Of a stretch of DNA of 64,000 nucleotides, positions 25,397-34,300 are shown piece after piece. Position 1 is the stretch's first letter. Every line of letters starts with the position of its first letter. The stretch is from positions 98,741-162,740 of the forward strand of contig NZ_CAXHZL010000009.1 of NCBI RefSeq assembly GCF_964022235.1. The letters are read 5' to 3'. Made by a program: the position numbers and the translations under genes. This DNA is from Limimaricola sp964022235 (GTDB lineage Bacteria > Pseudomonadota > Alphaproteobacteria > Rhodobacterales > Rhodobacteraceae). Below the pieces are notes generated by a model, which did not search any database, had not been told where the DNA came from, and saw nothing but the letters and a program-made list of their open reading frames with translations.

Positions 25397-26661
25397 GCGG
25401 GCTGAACGCCACCCACGACCCGGCGCGGCAAAGCTGGGTCGAGAGCGCCAATGCAAAGGGGACGGATTTTCCGATCCAGAACCTGCCCTATGGCGTCTTT
25501 TCCCAAGACGATGGGCCGCGCCGCGTCGGTGTGGCGATCGGCGAGATGATCCTCGATCTCACCGCCGCCGAGGCGGCGGGGCTGCTGCGCCCCGCCCCGA
25601 CACCGGTGTTCGACGGCGGTACGCTCAACGCGCTGATGGCGCGCCCCCCCGACGACTGGTCGCGCACCCGTGCGGCGGTGGCGGCCTTGCTCGATGCCGA
25701 GGCGGGCCCGCGCGACGATCTGGTGCTGCTGCGTCAGGACGCGGTGCGGATGCACATGCCGGTCTTCGTGCGGGGCTTTACCGATTTCTATGCCTCCAAG
25801 GAGCACGCGACCAACGTCGGCGCGATGTTCCGCGACCCCAAGAACGCCTTGCTGCCGAACTGGCTGCATATCCCGATCGGCTACAACGGACGCGCTTCGA
25901 CGGTGGTGGTCTCGGGCACCGGCATCCGCCGCCCGCTGGGACAGATCAAGGGCCCGGACGATGCCGCCCCCCGCCTTGGCCCCACCGCCCGGCTCGACAT
26001 CGAGCTGGAACTGGGCGCGCTGGTCGGGACGCCTTCGTCGATGGGTCAGCCGATATCGGTGGCACGGGCGCAGGAAATGATCTTCGGCTTCGTGCTGCTC
26101 AACGACTGGTCGGCGCGGGACGTGCAGGTGTGGGAGTATCAGCCGCTCGGGCCGTTTCAGGCCAAGGCCTTCGGCACCACGATCAGCCCGTGGATCGTCA
26201 CGCGCGAGGCGCTCGAGCCCTACCGCGTGCCGACGCCCGAGCGGGGGACGCCGCTGCTGCCCTATCTGCGCGAAGAGGGCGATTACAACTATGACATCCG
26301 GCTCGAGATCGACATCGCCCCGGCGGGCGGCACGCCGCGAACGGTGAGCCGCACCAACGCCTGCCACCTCTACTATGCCGCGGCCCAGCAGCTCGCCCAT
26401 CACGCGATCTCGGGCTGCGCCATGGAGACGGGCGATCTGCTTGGCTCGGGCACGATCTCGGGGCCGGACCGCGACAGCTACGGATCGCTTTTGGAGATGA
26501 CGTGGAACGGGAGCGATCCGCTCGACCTCGGTGGGGTGCGTCGCGGCTTTCTGGAGAATGGCGACATGGTCCGGCTGCGCGGCTGGTGCGAGGGGGCGGT
26601 GCGGATCGGCTTCGGGGTCTGCGAGGGCACGATCCTGCCCGCCCCGGAACAGCCGGCATGA
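25393..26661 (+). CDS. fahA: Fumarylacetoacetase
   Basis: This 422-residue hydrolase splits fumarylacetoacetate into fumarate and acetoacetate. Diagnostic stretches are FTDFYASKEHATNVGAMFR (catalytic His and metal Asp region, about 130-148), YNGRASTVVVSGT and LLNDWSARDVQVWEYQPLGP. It overlaps hmgA (ATGA) and is itself overlapped by the Rieske gene. No maleylacetoacetate isomerase gene follows, as is often the case elsewhere. Confidence 0.97.
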   Translation: MSGLNATHDPARQSWVESANAKGTDFPIQNLPYGVFSQDDGPRRVGVAIGEMILDLTAAEAAGLLRPAPTPVFDGGTLNALMARPPDDWSRTRAAVAALLDAEAGPRDDLVLLRQDAVRMHMPVFVRGFTDFYASKEHATNVGAMFRDPKNALLPNWLHIPIGYNGRASTVVVSGTGIRRPLGQIKGPDDAAPRLGPTARLDIELELGALVGTPSSMGQPISVARAQEMIFGFVLLNDWSARDVQVWEYQPLGPFQAKAFGTTISPWIVTREALEPYRVPTPERGTPLLPYLREEGDYNYDIRLEIDIAPAGGTPRTVSRTNACHLYYAAAQQLAHHAISGCAMETGDLLGSGTISGPDRDSYGSLLEMTWNGSDPLDLGGVRRGFLENGDMVRLRGWCEGAVRIGFGVCEGTILPAPEQPA

Positions 26662-27014
26662 GCTGGCGCCGCCTGCCGCGCGCGCCTGCTCCGGGTGCGG
26701 AGGTCTGCGCGGCGGATGCGCTGCCGGATCGCGGCACGCTGGGGGTCGAGATCGACGGGTTTCCGCTGCTTCTGGTGCGTCTTGAGGCGGGGCTGTTTTG
26801 CTATTTCAACGCCTGCCCGCATCAGGGCCTGCCGCTCGACTGGCGCGGCGGCGGCGTGCTCGGGACACAAGGCGCGGTGCTGCGCTGCTCGAACCACGGG
26901 GCGGGGTTCGACGCGGCCACAGGGCAGGGCTGCGAGGGGTTGGGCAGGGGCTGCGCGTTGATCGCGGTGCCTGTCGTCCTTCGGGGTGACAGGGTCATCG
27001 TCGAGGGTGATTGA
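26658..27014 (+). CDS. Small Rieske [2Fe-2S] protein
   Basis: The 118-residue protein carries a Rieske cluster motif: C-P-H in NACPHQGLPLDW and C-x-x-H in RCSNHGAGFDAATGQ. It is the size of a soluble Rieske ferredoxin or assimilatory small subunit. ATGA overlap with fahA places it in the tyrosine-degradation operon, where an electron-transfer or redox-sensing role is possible. No oxygenase partner is encoded nearby, so the role is open. Confidence 0.85.
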   Translation: MSWRRLPRAPAPGAEVCAADALPDRGTLGVEIDGFPLLLVRLEAGLFCYFNACPHQGLPLDWRGGGVLGTQGAVLRCSNHGAGFDAATGQGCEGLGRGCALIAVPVVLRGDRVIVEGD

Positions 27015-27044
27015 CCCTGCCACCAAACCGCTCGCGGCGCGTCT

Positions 27045-28244
27045 CTAGGCCGCCGATGCGTGGTGCTCTGGTCCTGCAACCCGTACCAAGGCCCGTGCCA
27101 GAGGGGCGATCTGCGCGGATGTCAGACCGGCGACGTTGATGCGGCCCCCGTCGGTGCCATAGATCGCGTGCTCTTCGCGCAGCCGCTGCATCGCCCGAAC
27201 CCCAAGCGGCAGCAGCGAGAACATCCCCTTTTGCCGCCCGAGCGAGGCGAACCCGGCCCCCGCACCCTCGGCCTCCAAAGCCGCGCCAAGTTCCGCGCGC
27301 AGCACGGCCACGCGTTGCCGCATCGCCTCGACCTCGCGCAGCCAGCCCTCCGGGGCGGCCAGAAGCGCGGCGGCCACGGCGGCACCATGCTCTGGCGGCA
27401 TGGAGTAGCTGGCCCGCGCGATCCGCTCCAGCATCGGGCCGACCGGGGCCAGCGCGGCCGCGTCCGGGCCGACGACCATCGCGGCACCGGTGCGGTCGCA
27501 ATAAAGCCCCATATTCTTGGAACAGCTCGCCGCGACCAGCACGGTCGGGTTCTCGTCGACCACCCGGCGCAGACCGGCGGCGTCGGCCTCCATCCCGTCG
27601 CCAAAGCCCTGATAGGCCATGTCGACCAATGGGATCAGCCCGCGCCGCGCGCAAAAGGCCGATACCTCGGCCCAGTCATCGGCGGCCATGTCGATGCCGG
27701 ACGGGTTGTGACAGCAGCCATGCAGGATCACCACGTCGCCGGGCCGCGCCGGGGCGAGATCCTCCAGCATCGTGCCAAGATCGAAGCCGGTGTCGTCCTC
27801 GCGCAGCCGGTAGGTCTCGAACCGCAACCCCGGCGCGGTCATCAGGGGCCGGTGATTGACGTAACCCGGATCGCTCGACCAGACCGTGGCATCGGGCGTG
27901 GCCCGCGCTACCAGCTCGGCCAAAAGCCGCAGCGCCCCGGTGCCGCCGACGCTCTGCATCGTGTGCTGGCGCGCCAGCCGCGCGGGGTCTTGCCCCAACA
28001 GGAGGTGTGCCATCCCTGCGTTGAACGCCGCGTTGCCCCCAAGCGCGCGGTATGCCTTGGACGCGCCCGCCTCGGCCAGCCGCAGCTCGGCCTTGCGCAC
28101 CGAGGCCAGCACCGGCGTGGTGCCGGTCTCGTCGCGGTACATGCCGACCACGAGGTCCATCCGCTCGGGCCGGGGATCGGCGCGAAAGGTGGAGATCAGG
28201 CTCCACAGCGGGTCGGGGCTGGCATGGGGCAGGTCTGCGAGCAT
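27045..28244 (-). CDS. Aromatic amino acid aminotransferase (class I)
   Basis: This 399-residue PLP enzyme has the AspC/TyrB-type Lys segment ASCSKNMGLYCDRTGA, HGCCHNPSGID and the C-terminal Arg-containing region. AAGGAGA precedes the ATG. It converges on the hppD operon, and tyrosine transamination would supply 4-hydroxyphenylpyruvate. Aspartate or general aromatic activity cannot be excluded. It is probably co-transcribed with the EamA gene 23 bp upstream. Confidence 0.9.
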   Translation of the reverse strand: MLADLPHASPDPLWSLISTFRADPRPERMDLVVGMYRDETGTTPVLASVRKAELRLAEAGASKAYRALGGNAAFNAGMAHLLLGQDPARLARQHTMQSVGGTGALRLLAELVARATPDATVWSSDPGYVNHRPLMTAPGLRFETYRLREDDTGFDLGTMLEDLAPARPGDVVILHGCCHNPSGIDMAADDWAEVSAFCARRGLIPLVDMAYQGFGDGMEADAAGLRRVVDENPTVLVAASCSKNMGLYCDRTGAAMVVGPDAAALAPVGPMLERIARASYSMPPEHGAAVAAALLAAPEGWLREVEAMRQRVAVLRAELGAALEAEGAGAGFASLGRQKGMFSLLPLGVRAMQRLREEHAIYGTDGGRINVAGLTSAQIAPLARALVRVAGPEHHASAA

Positions 28245-28267
28245 GGGGCTCTCCTTGGTCCGGATGG

Positions 28268-29215
28268 TCAATGGCGGGTGGCGCGAAACACGCCGAAGGT
28301 AACGAGAGCGATGCCCGCGACGACGATGGGCGTCAGCGCCTCGCCCAAGAGCGGCACCGCGCCCAATGCGGCCAGCGCCGGAGCGAGCGAGCCGATGGCA
28401 GCGCAGCGGGCGGGCCCCAGACGCGAGATCGCGGCGGCATAGGCGAGGCTCGCCAGCACGCCGACACCGAAGCCCTGCACCGCCACGAAGGGCAGGATCT
28501 CGGACAGCGGGGCCTGCGCAATGCGCGTCTCGACCGCGCCCGCACCAATCAGCACCAGCAGCAGCGCCAGCGACGGCAGGCCAAGCAGCAGGGTGCAGCC
28601 CACGGGGTCGAGCCCGGCACGTCGCAGGCCCAGCGTGTAGGCCCCCCAGAGCAGACTGGCGCAGAGCAGCAGCCCGGCCCCGGCGAGCACGGCCCCGTCG
28701 AGCGCACCTTGCCCCGCCACCAGCAGCACGACGCCGCCAGAGATCAGCGCCAGCGCGGGCCCGAGGCCGGGGGTGATGCGGCGACGCTCGACCACGCGCA
28801 ACAACAGCGCCACCGACAGCGGCGTGGTGCCCGCAATCAGCGCGCCGACATGCGCCGCCGAGGTCAGCGCCCCGCCCATCGAGGCCAGAAAGAAGAACGG
28901 CAGCCCCGCGCCCGCGGCGATGAGTATCGCGTCGAATGGCCGGACCCGGCGCAGCGCCGCGATCCGCGATGGCAGCAGCGGCGCCAGCACGAGCACCGGC
29001 ACGCCGAACCGGATCAGCGCCACATCCGCCGGGGCCAGCATCGAGGCCCCGATCCCCCGGATCGACAGGGCAAACCCCGCCCAGATCGTCACCGCCACCG
29101 CGATGGCTGCATATCCAAGCACGGTCGCGGCACCGGGAAGGGAACTGGGCGCGGAGTCGGACAGAGTGCCGGGCAGAGTGCCGGCGGCGGGGCGGGTGAT
29201 CGGGGTGCTGCTCAT
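28268..29215 (-). CDS. EamA/DMT-family transporter
   Basis: The 315-residue protein has ten hydrophobic helices in two EamA repeats. Pro/Gly-rich helix ends such as GTTPLSVALLLRVVERRRI and GSLAPALAALGAVPLLGEALTP mark the family. GCAGGAGC precedes the ATG. It is divergent from an Lrp-type regulator and upstream of the aminotransferase, so export of an amino acid or metabolite is likely. Confidence 0.9.
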   Translation of the reverse strand: MSSTPITRPAAGTLPGTLSDSAPSSLPGAATVLGYAAIAVAVTIWAGFALSIRGIGASMLAPADVALIRFGVPVLVLAPLLPSRIAALRRVRPFDAILIAAGAGLPFFFLASMGGALTSAAHVGALIAGTTPLSVALLLRVVERRRITPGLGPALALISGGVVLLVAGQGALDGAVLAGAGLLLCASLLWGAYTLGLRRAGLDPVGCTLLLGLPSLALLLVLIGAGAVETRIAQAPLSEILPFVAVQGFGVGVLASLAYAAAISRLGPARCAAIGSLAPALAALGAVPLLGEALTPIVVAGIALVTFGVFRATRH

Positions 29216-29328
29216 GGGTTGCTCCTGCGGTCTTGGTCGCAGAATGGCGTGGCCTCGGCGCAATCGGATTGCTATCTCTGCCATCCAAGGCAGTGATATT
29301 GGCATGATCTGCCAGAGAGGCGCGCGAA
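29216..29328. promoter_or_regulatory. Divergent promoter region, EamA / Lrp-type regulator
   Basis: This 113-bp gap between divergent starts must hold both promoters. AT-rich patches lie near 29262-29305. Lrp-type regulators usually bind such regions and control the neighbouring exporter; no clear palindrome was found. Confidence 0.4.
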
Positions 29329-29787
29329 ATGGACGACAAGGATCGGCAGATCATCGCCGCGCTGCAGGCGCATGGTCGGCTGACAAATCAGGAATTGTCG
29401 CAAAAGGTGCACCTCTCGCCATCGCCCTGCCTGCGGCGGCTGCGGATGCTTGAGGATGCGGGCATCATCCGCGGCTATGCGGCGATCGTCGACGAGACCG
29501 CCTACGGCCTGCCGATCACCGCCTTCGTGCGGGTCCGGCTGGAGCGGCACAGCGAGGCGGCGGTGGGGGTGTTCGAGCGCAAGGTGCGCGACATCGACGC
29601 GATCCTCGACTGCTACATGATGACCGGGGACGACGACTACCTGTTGCGGGTGCTGGTCTCGAGCCTGCAGGATTACGAGGTCTTCGTGCGCCAGCAGCTG
29701 CACCAGATCGGCGGCATCGCCGCGATCGAAACCAGCTTTGCCTATGGCACCGTCAAACGCGGCACGGTGTTCCCGCGCCTTGACTGA
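29329..29787 (+). CDS. Lrp/AsnC-family transcriptional regulator
   Basis: This 152-residue protein has an N-terminal helix-turn-helix (DRQIIAALQAHGRLTNQELSQ, then LSPSPCLRRLRMLEDAGII) and a C-terminal RAM ligand domain (MMTGDDDYLLRVLV). GAGAGG lies 8 nt before the ATG. It is divergent from the EamA exporter and aminotransferase genes, which it probably controls in response to an amino acid. Confidence 0.95.
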   Translation: MDDKDRQIIAALQAHGRLTNQELSQKVHLSPSPCLRRLRMLEDAGIIRGYAAIVDETAYGLPITAFVRVRLERHSEAAVGVFERKVRDIDAILDCYMMTGDDDYLLRVLVSSLQDYEVFVRQQLHQIGGIAAIETSFAYGTVKRGTVFPRLD

Positions 29788-29919
29788 TCGCGACGGCGCA
29801 ACCGCGATATCGACAAGCGGAGCGCGACAGGTATCGTCGCGAGAGTCGCAAAGACGCCGTCAGGGGGCACCGATGATCCGCAGGACGACACCGCGCGCCT
29901 CCGCGCAGGCCCGGCCCAT

Positions 29920-31143
29920 ATGACGCGCGAGGTCATCGTCGTGGGCGCGGGCGTCATCGGGCTGTCGGTGGCGCTGGCCGCACAAGCACGCGGGTTCAAG
30001 GTGCGGGTCATCGACCGGTCGGGTCCGGCGGCAGGCGCGAGCGCCGGCAACGCGGGGGCCTTTGCCTTTCCCGAGATCCTGCCGCTGGCCTCGCCCCGGA
30101 TCCTTCGACAGGCACCGAAATGGCTGCTCGATCCCCTCGGCCCTCTCAGCGTGCCACCACGCTACGCGCATCGTATCGCGCCATGGATGTGGCGGTTCTG
30201 GCGGGCTTCGAGACCCGCACAGGTGCGGGCGTCGACCGAGGCCCAAGCGGCGCTGATGCGGCTGTCCCAAGAGGCGCTCGATCCGCATCTGGCGCGCACG
30301 GGGCTTGCCCATATGCTGCGCCGCGATGGGCAGCTCCAGCTTTACGAAGGCGCTCGGGCGTTTCGGGCCTCTCTTCCGGGCTGGGCCGCGCGCGAGGCCG
30401 AAGCCATCGCGTTTCGCCATCTCGAAGGGGCCGAAATCGCGGAGTATCAACCGGGCCTCGCGCCCCGCTTCACCCATGCGACCTTCACCCCCGGCTGGTT
30501 TTCGATCTCCGATCCCCGCGACTACACCCATGCCCTGGCCGAGCGGTTCCGGGCGACGGGCGGCGAGATCGAGATCACGGAGGCGCGCGCATTGATCCCC
30601 GGCGGGCTGCGCACCCAAGCGGGCGACCGCGCGGGCCGGGTGGTGATCGCGGCAGGCGCCTATTCGCACCGCTTGGCACGAACGGTGGGGGTGAAGATCC
30701 CTCTCGAAACTGAGCGGGGCTACAACACGACCCTGCCGCACGGCGCCTTCGATCTGCGGCTGCATTTGACCTTCGGCGGTCATGGCTTCGCGGTCTCATC
30801 GCTGGCCTCTGGCCTGCAGGTCGGGGGGGCGGTGGAGCTGGGCGGTCTCGACCTGCCGCCCAACTTCGCGCGGGCCGACGCGATGCTGAAAAAGGCGGCT
30901 GCCTTCCTGCCGGGGCTGAAAACCGAGGCTGGGCGGCAATGGATGGGCTTTCGCCCCTCGCTGCCGGACAGCCTTCCGGTCATCGGCGCGCTGCCGGGGC
31001 GGGACGCGGCAATCTGCGCCTTCGGTCACGGGCATCTGGGCCTCACGCAATCGGCGGGGACGGCGCGGATCGTGGCGGATCTTCTGGAGGGGCGCGCCCC
31101 CGCCATCGACCTCGCCCCCTTTGCGCCGCTGCGGTTTTCGTGA
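29920..31143 (+). CDS. DadA-like FAD-dependent D-amino acid dehydrogenase
   Basis: The 407-residue DAO-family flavoprotein starts with the dinucleotide-binding motif VIVVGAGVIGLSVALAAQ and has the DadA-like PGWFSISDPRDYTHALAERF and the C-terminal FGHGHLGLTQSAGTARIV. It would oxidise a D-amino acid or similar amine and pass electrons to the membrane quinone pool. The ATG has only a weak ribosome-binding site. Other glycine/sarcosine-type oxidases are possible. Confidence 0.85.
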   Translation: MTREVIVVGAGVIGLSVALAAQARGFKVRVIDRSGPAAGASAGNAGAFAFPEILPLASPRILRQAPKWLLDPLGPLSVPPRYAHRIAPWMWRFWRASRPAQVRASTEAQAALMRLSQEALDPHLARTGLAHMLRRDGQLQLYEGARAFRASLPGWAAREAEAIAFRHLEGAEIAEYQPGLAPRFTHATFTPGWFSISDPRDYTHALAERFRATGGEIEITEARALIPGGLRTQAGDRAGRVVIAAGAYSHRLARTVGVKIPLETERGYNTTLPHGAFDLRLHLTFGGHGFAVSSLASGLQVGGAVELGGLDLPPNFARADAMLKKAAAFLPGLKTEAGRQWMGFRPSLPDSLPVIGALPGRDAAICAFGHGHLGLTQSAGTARIVADLLEGRAPAIDLAPFAPLRFS

Positions 31144-31191
31144 CGTGATCTAGCGCACGACACCGCTGGCCCCCGGCCCCTGATTGATCGC

Positions 31192-31219
31192 GTCACAAAA
31201 GATTATTCCGAACGTCATC
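31192..31219 (+). promoter_or_regulatory. Possible Pho-box-like half-sites upstream of the diesterase gene
   Basis: GTCACA (31192) and CGTCAT (31214) lie in the same orientation about 22 bp apart, twice the 11-bp period of Pho-box repeats. The match to the CTGTCAT consensus is poor, so this is a weak candidate. Confidence 0.2.
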
Positions 31220-31286
31220 TTTCGCATAGGCTCCTCGATCAGAAGACCGGCACACAAGATGCCCGGATTCACAGGGAGGACGACAC

Positions 31287-32528
31287 ATGAAGACGATGAC
31301 ACTGCTCGCGCTTGCCACGGCGCTGCCGTCGATGGCGCTCGCCGAAAGCCACATGGAGGCGGGCGGCGGCGCGCTGAGCTATGGCGAACGCCCCTTCTAC
31401 CTGATCGATGCGATGGAGGACGGCGCGCTCAAGGACAAGCTGATGTCCTGTCAGGGCCAGACGCCCGCGCGCTCGGCCTTCTCCATAGCCCACCGCGGCG
31501 CGGCCCTGATGCTGCCCGAGCATACCAGGCAATCCTATGTCGCGGGCGCGCGGCAAGGCGCGGGGATCGTCGAATGCGACGTGACATTTACTGCCGACAA
31601 GGAGCTGGTCTGCCGCCACGCGCAGAACGACCTCGCCACCACGACGAACATCCTCGTCAGCGATCTGGCCGGGAAATGCACCACGCCCTTCACCGCTGCT
31701 GCCGGCGAAGAGGATGCCTCGGCCGAGTGCCGGACCTCGGATCTGACGCTGGCCGAGTTCCGCGAGCTCAAGCCCAAGATGGACGCCTCGAACGCCAAGG
31801 CCACCACGGCCGAAGAATTCCAGGGCGGCACGGCGCCCTGGCGCACCGAGCTTTATGTGCCCGGCGCCGAGGTGATGACCCACGCGGAGTCGATCGCGCT
31901 CATCGACAGCCTTGGCGCGGACTTCACGCCCGAGCTGAAATCGGCCTCGGTCGAGATGCCCTATGACGGCTTCAGCCAAGGCGATTACGCGCAGAAGATG
32001 ATCGACGAGTACAAGGACGCGGGCATCGATCCCTCGCGTGTCTGGGCGCAGAGCTTCAACCTCGACGACATCAAGTACTGGATCGAGAACGAGCCCGAGT
32101 TCGGCGCGCAGGCGGTCTATCTGGATGACCGTTACGAGGCCGAGGACGACGACGAGGGGCTGATCGACGCCAACGACCCCGCGACCTTCAAGCCGACGAT
32201 GCAGGAACTGGCCGACATGGGGGTGAACTACATCGCGCCGCCGATGTGGATGCTGGTGACGACCGACGAGGCGGGCGAGATCGTGCCTTCGGCCTATGCC
32301 GAAGAAGCCAAGGCCGCGGGCCTCGAGATCATCACCTGGACGCTGGAACGCTCGGGCCCGCTGGCCGAAGGGGGCGGCTGGTATTTCCAGTCGGTCGAGC
32401 AGGCCATCGACGATGATGGCGACACCTATGCCATGCTTGACGCGCTGGCGCAGAAGGTGGGGGTGAAAGGCGTGTTCTCGGACTGGCCGGCGACGGTGAC
32501 GTATTACGCGAACTGCATGGGGCTGTGA
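31287..32528 (+). CDS. Periplasmic glycerophosphodiester phosphodiesterase
   Basis: This 413-residue protein has a signal peptide (MTLLALATALPSMALA) and GDPD motifs: IAHRGAALMLPEHT (about 69-82) and the metal-binding E-x-D in IVECDVTF. It should hydrolyse glycerophosphodiesters to sn-glycerol-3-phosphate and an alcohol in the periplasm. AGGGAGG precedes the ATG. The neighbouring PhnCDE-type transporter and GlpR-like regulator suggest use of the released phosphorus compound. Confidence 0.9.
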   Translation: MKTMTLLALATALPSMALAESHMEAGGGALSYGERPFYLIDAMEDGALKDKLMSCQGQTPARSAFSIAHRGAALMLPEHTRQSYVAGARQGAGIVECDVTFTADKELVCRHAQNDLATTTNILVSDLAGKCTTPFTAAAGEEDASAECRTSDLTLAEFRELKPKMDASNAKATTAEEFQGGTAPWRTELYVPGAEVMTHAESIALIDSLGADFTPELKSASVEMPYDGFSQGDYAQKMIDEYKDAGIDPSRVWAQSFNLDDIKYWIENEPEFGAQAVYLDDRYEAEDDDEGLIDANDPATFKPTMQELADMGVNYIAPPMWMLVTTDEAGEIVPSAYAEEAKAAGLEIITWTLERSGPLAEGGGWYFQSVEQAIDDDGDTYAMLDALAQKVGVKGVFSDWPATVTYYANCMGL

Positions 32529-32628
32529 GCGGCTCCTGAGATCAGGGCAGGGGGCTATCCGGCCCTTTGCCGAAATGTCCACAAGATTCAAATGACGGCG
32601 CCGTGCGTCCGGTGCCTCGAAGCGAAGA

Positions 32629-32654
32629 CGCCCTCGCGGATATCCGCGAGGGCG
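32629..32654 (-). terminator. 26-bp perfect palindrome, terminator of the GNAT gene
   Basis: The arm CGCCCTCGCGGAT is followed immediately by its perfect complement, giving a 13-bp stem, just downstream of the minus-strand GNAT stop. On the minus strand it is followed by TCTTCGCTTC. Being convergent with the diesterase gene, it may stop transcription both ways. Confidence 0.7.
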
Positions 32655-32667
32655 CTGTGATCCCTAG

Positions 32668-33177
32668 TCAGTTCAGACGGGAGGAATAGACGTTGTTCAG
32701 ATAGCTTTCCATGCCGATGCGGAAATGCGTCTCTCCGACATGCTCGAAGCCTTTCCGGAGATAGAACGCGATGGCGGGCGCGTTTTCCGCGTTGGTCGTG
32801 AGCCAGACCGTATCGGCCTGCGTTGCGCGACAATGCCCGAGGGCCGCGTCGAGCAGGCGCGACCCGATCCCTTTCCCATGGTGACGCGGCTGGACGTAGA
32901 AGGTCGCGATCTGCAGGTCGGAACATCCATTCACAGGCGGCTTGCCGCCTGCGGATACGCGTATGAATCCGTCGATGCCCTCATCGTTCTGCGACACCAT
33001 CACGAACTCCGACGGATCGGCTATGAATTTCTCGGCATTGGCTGCGGTAAACATGTCCAGGACATAGTCCGCGAAGAAGGGGCTGACGCCGCGCTTCAGA
33101 TAGGTGCTGATCCACACCTCCAGGGAGAGGGCGGCGATGCTCGAAGCGTCCGAAATCTGGGCCGGTCTGAGGGTCAT
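32668..33177 (-). CDS. GNAT-family N-acetyltransferase
   Basis: The 169-residue protein has the GNAT acetyl-CoA loop in FYVQPRHHGKGIGSRLLDAALG (Q/R-x-x-G-x-G/A type) and the C-terminal AIAFYLRKGFEHVGETHF. Substrate is unknown; protein, amine or antibiotic acetylation are all possible. It is a single gene with its own terminator and a weak ribosome-binding site. Confidence 0.9.
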   Translation of the reverse strand: MTLRPAQISDASSIAALSLEVWISTYLKRGVSPFFADYVLDMFTAANAEKFIADPSEFVMVSQNDEGIDGFIRVSAGGKPPVNGCSDLQIATFYVQPRHHGKGIGSRLLDAALGHCRATQADTVWLTTNAENAPAIAFYLRKGFEHVGETHFRIGMESYLNNVYSSRLN

Positions 33178-33388
33178 GGCTCTGATATGCCTTTGACCGA
33201 AGCAGGGGTAAACGCTGAATGTGGGAGGGAAGTGCGGATACTTTACTTCCTCATCTCTAGCTCAGGCCGATGAGATGAAGGCGCCCTGTTCAAGCAGACT
33301 CTGCTTATGAACCAATCATCGACGTGACGAACCGCGACCTGTGATCTATCCGTCGACGGACCTGCCCAAGCGCGGCCCTCTCCAGCCT

Positions 33389-34300
33389 TCAAATATGCGG
33401 GATCACGAAGTCGGGCATGATGCCCGCGCGGTCGATTGCTGCGATCACGTCCTCGCCCGCGAGCGGCCCGTGTTCGGTGACCAGCGCCGAGGCGAAGCCC
33501 ATGGCCCGCGCGCCCAGAATGTCGGTGTGCAACGTGTCGCCCACCATCAGCACCCGGTTGGGCGCGGGGGGCGGGTCGAGGCGCGAGAGCGCCAGATCGA
33601 AGATCGCGCCAAACGGCTTGCCAAAGAACTCGGGAGCGCAGAGACCGGCATCCGCCAAGGCATGGGCGAAATGGCCGGGCTCAAGCGACAGGCCGGTCTC
33701 GCGCGGGGCGACGAGGTCGGGGTTGCCTACGAGCACGGGGCGGGTGCGGGCCTGTAGGCTCGCCGTCAAAAGGCGCTGCCGCTCCACGGTCCAGCCGTCC
33801 GAGCCGACGAGCAGGAAGCCATCGGCCTGATCATAGCCTGCCGCGTCGTCGAGCAGCAGGTGCGCGTCGATCTCCTCGAACTCGCGCAGACCGTGGCCAA
33901 CCCCCAGCATCACGCCCCACAGGCGCGGCGGCGCTTGGGCGAGATGGGCGAGCAGCGCCTCGCGGCTTGTGACCACCTCGTCCGGGGCAAAGTCGAAGCC
34001 GAGCCGCTCGAACCGCTGCATCATCGCGCGCTTGGGATATCCGGCGGAGTTCGACACCACCATGATCCGCTTGCCCCGGTCACGCAGCTCGGCGATCCGC
34101 GCGGCCGCCCCGAGGATCGGCGTCTCTCCGACATTGAGCACGCCGTAGGCATCGAACAGGATGACGTCGAACGGATCGGCGATGGCGCCCAGATCCGGCG
34201 CGTGGCCAAACCCGCCCCCCAAGGGCGCCTCGGGCAGGCGGTGACGGACCGCGACATAGGCGTCGAAGGCCGTGCGCCCGCTGGGGGGCGCGCCGGTCAC
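33389..34300 (-). CDS. HAD-superfamily class IIA hydrolase (NagD/TIGR01459-like)
   Basis: This 303-residue phosphatase has the HAD nucleophile motif DVILFDAYGVLN, motif II VVSNSAG and motif IV MVGDTLHTDILGARAMGF. It begins with GTG overlapping the stop of the second permease gene, so it belongs to the transporter operon. It probably removes phosphate from an imported or derived sugar or glycerol phosphate. The frame runs further upstream through the permease gene but is a shadow there. Confidence 0.9.
   Translation of the reverse strand: MTGAPPSGRTAFDAYVAVRHRLPEAPLGGGFGHAPDLGAIADPFDVILFDAYGVLNVGETPILGAAARIAELRDRGKRIMVVSNSAGYPKRAMMQRFERLGFDFAPDEVVTSREALLAHLAQAPPRLWGVMLGVGHGLREFEEIDAHLLLDDAAGYDQADGFLLVGSDGWTVERQRLLTASLQARTRPVLVGNPDLVAPRETGLSLEPGHFAHALADAGLCAPEFFGKPFGAIFDLALSRLDPPPAPNRVLMVGDTLHTDILGARAMGFASALVTEHGPLAGEDVIAAIDRAGIMPDFVIPHI

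Noticed and set aside
27045..29354. Single 769-residue frame running through aminotransferase and EamA genes
   Set aside because: Only the first 1200 bp on the minus strand encode the aminotransferase, with AAGGAGA before ATG 28244; the upstream extension is an out-of-frame shadow of the EamA gene.
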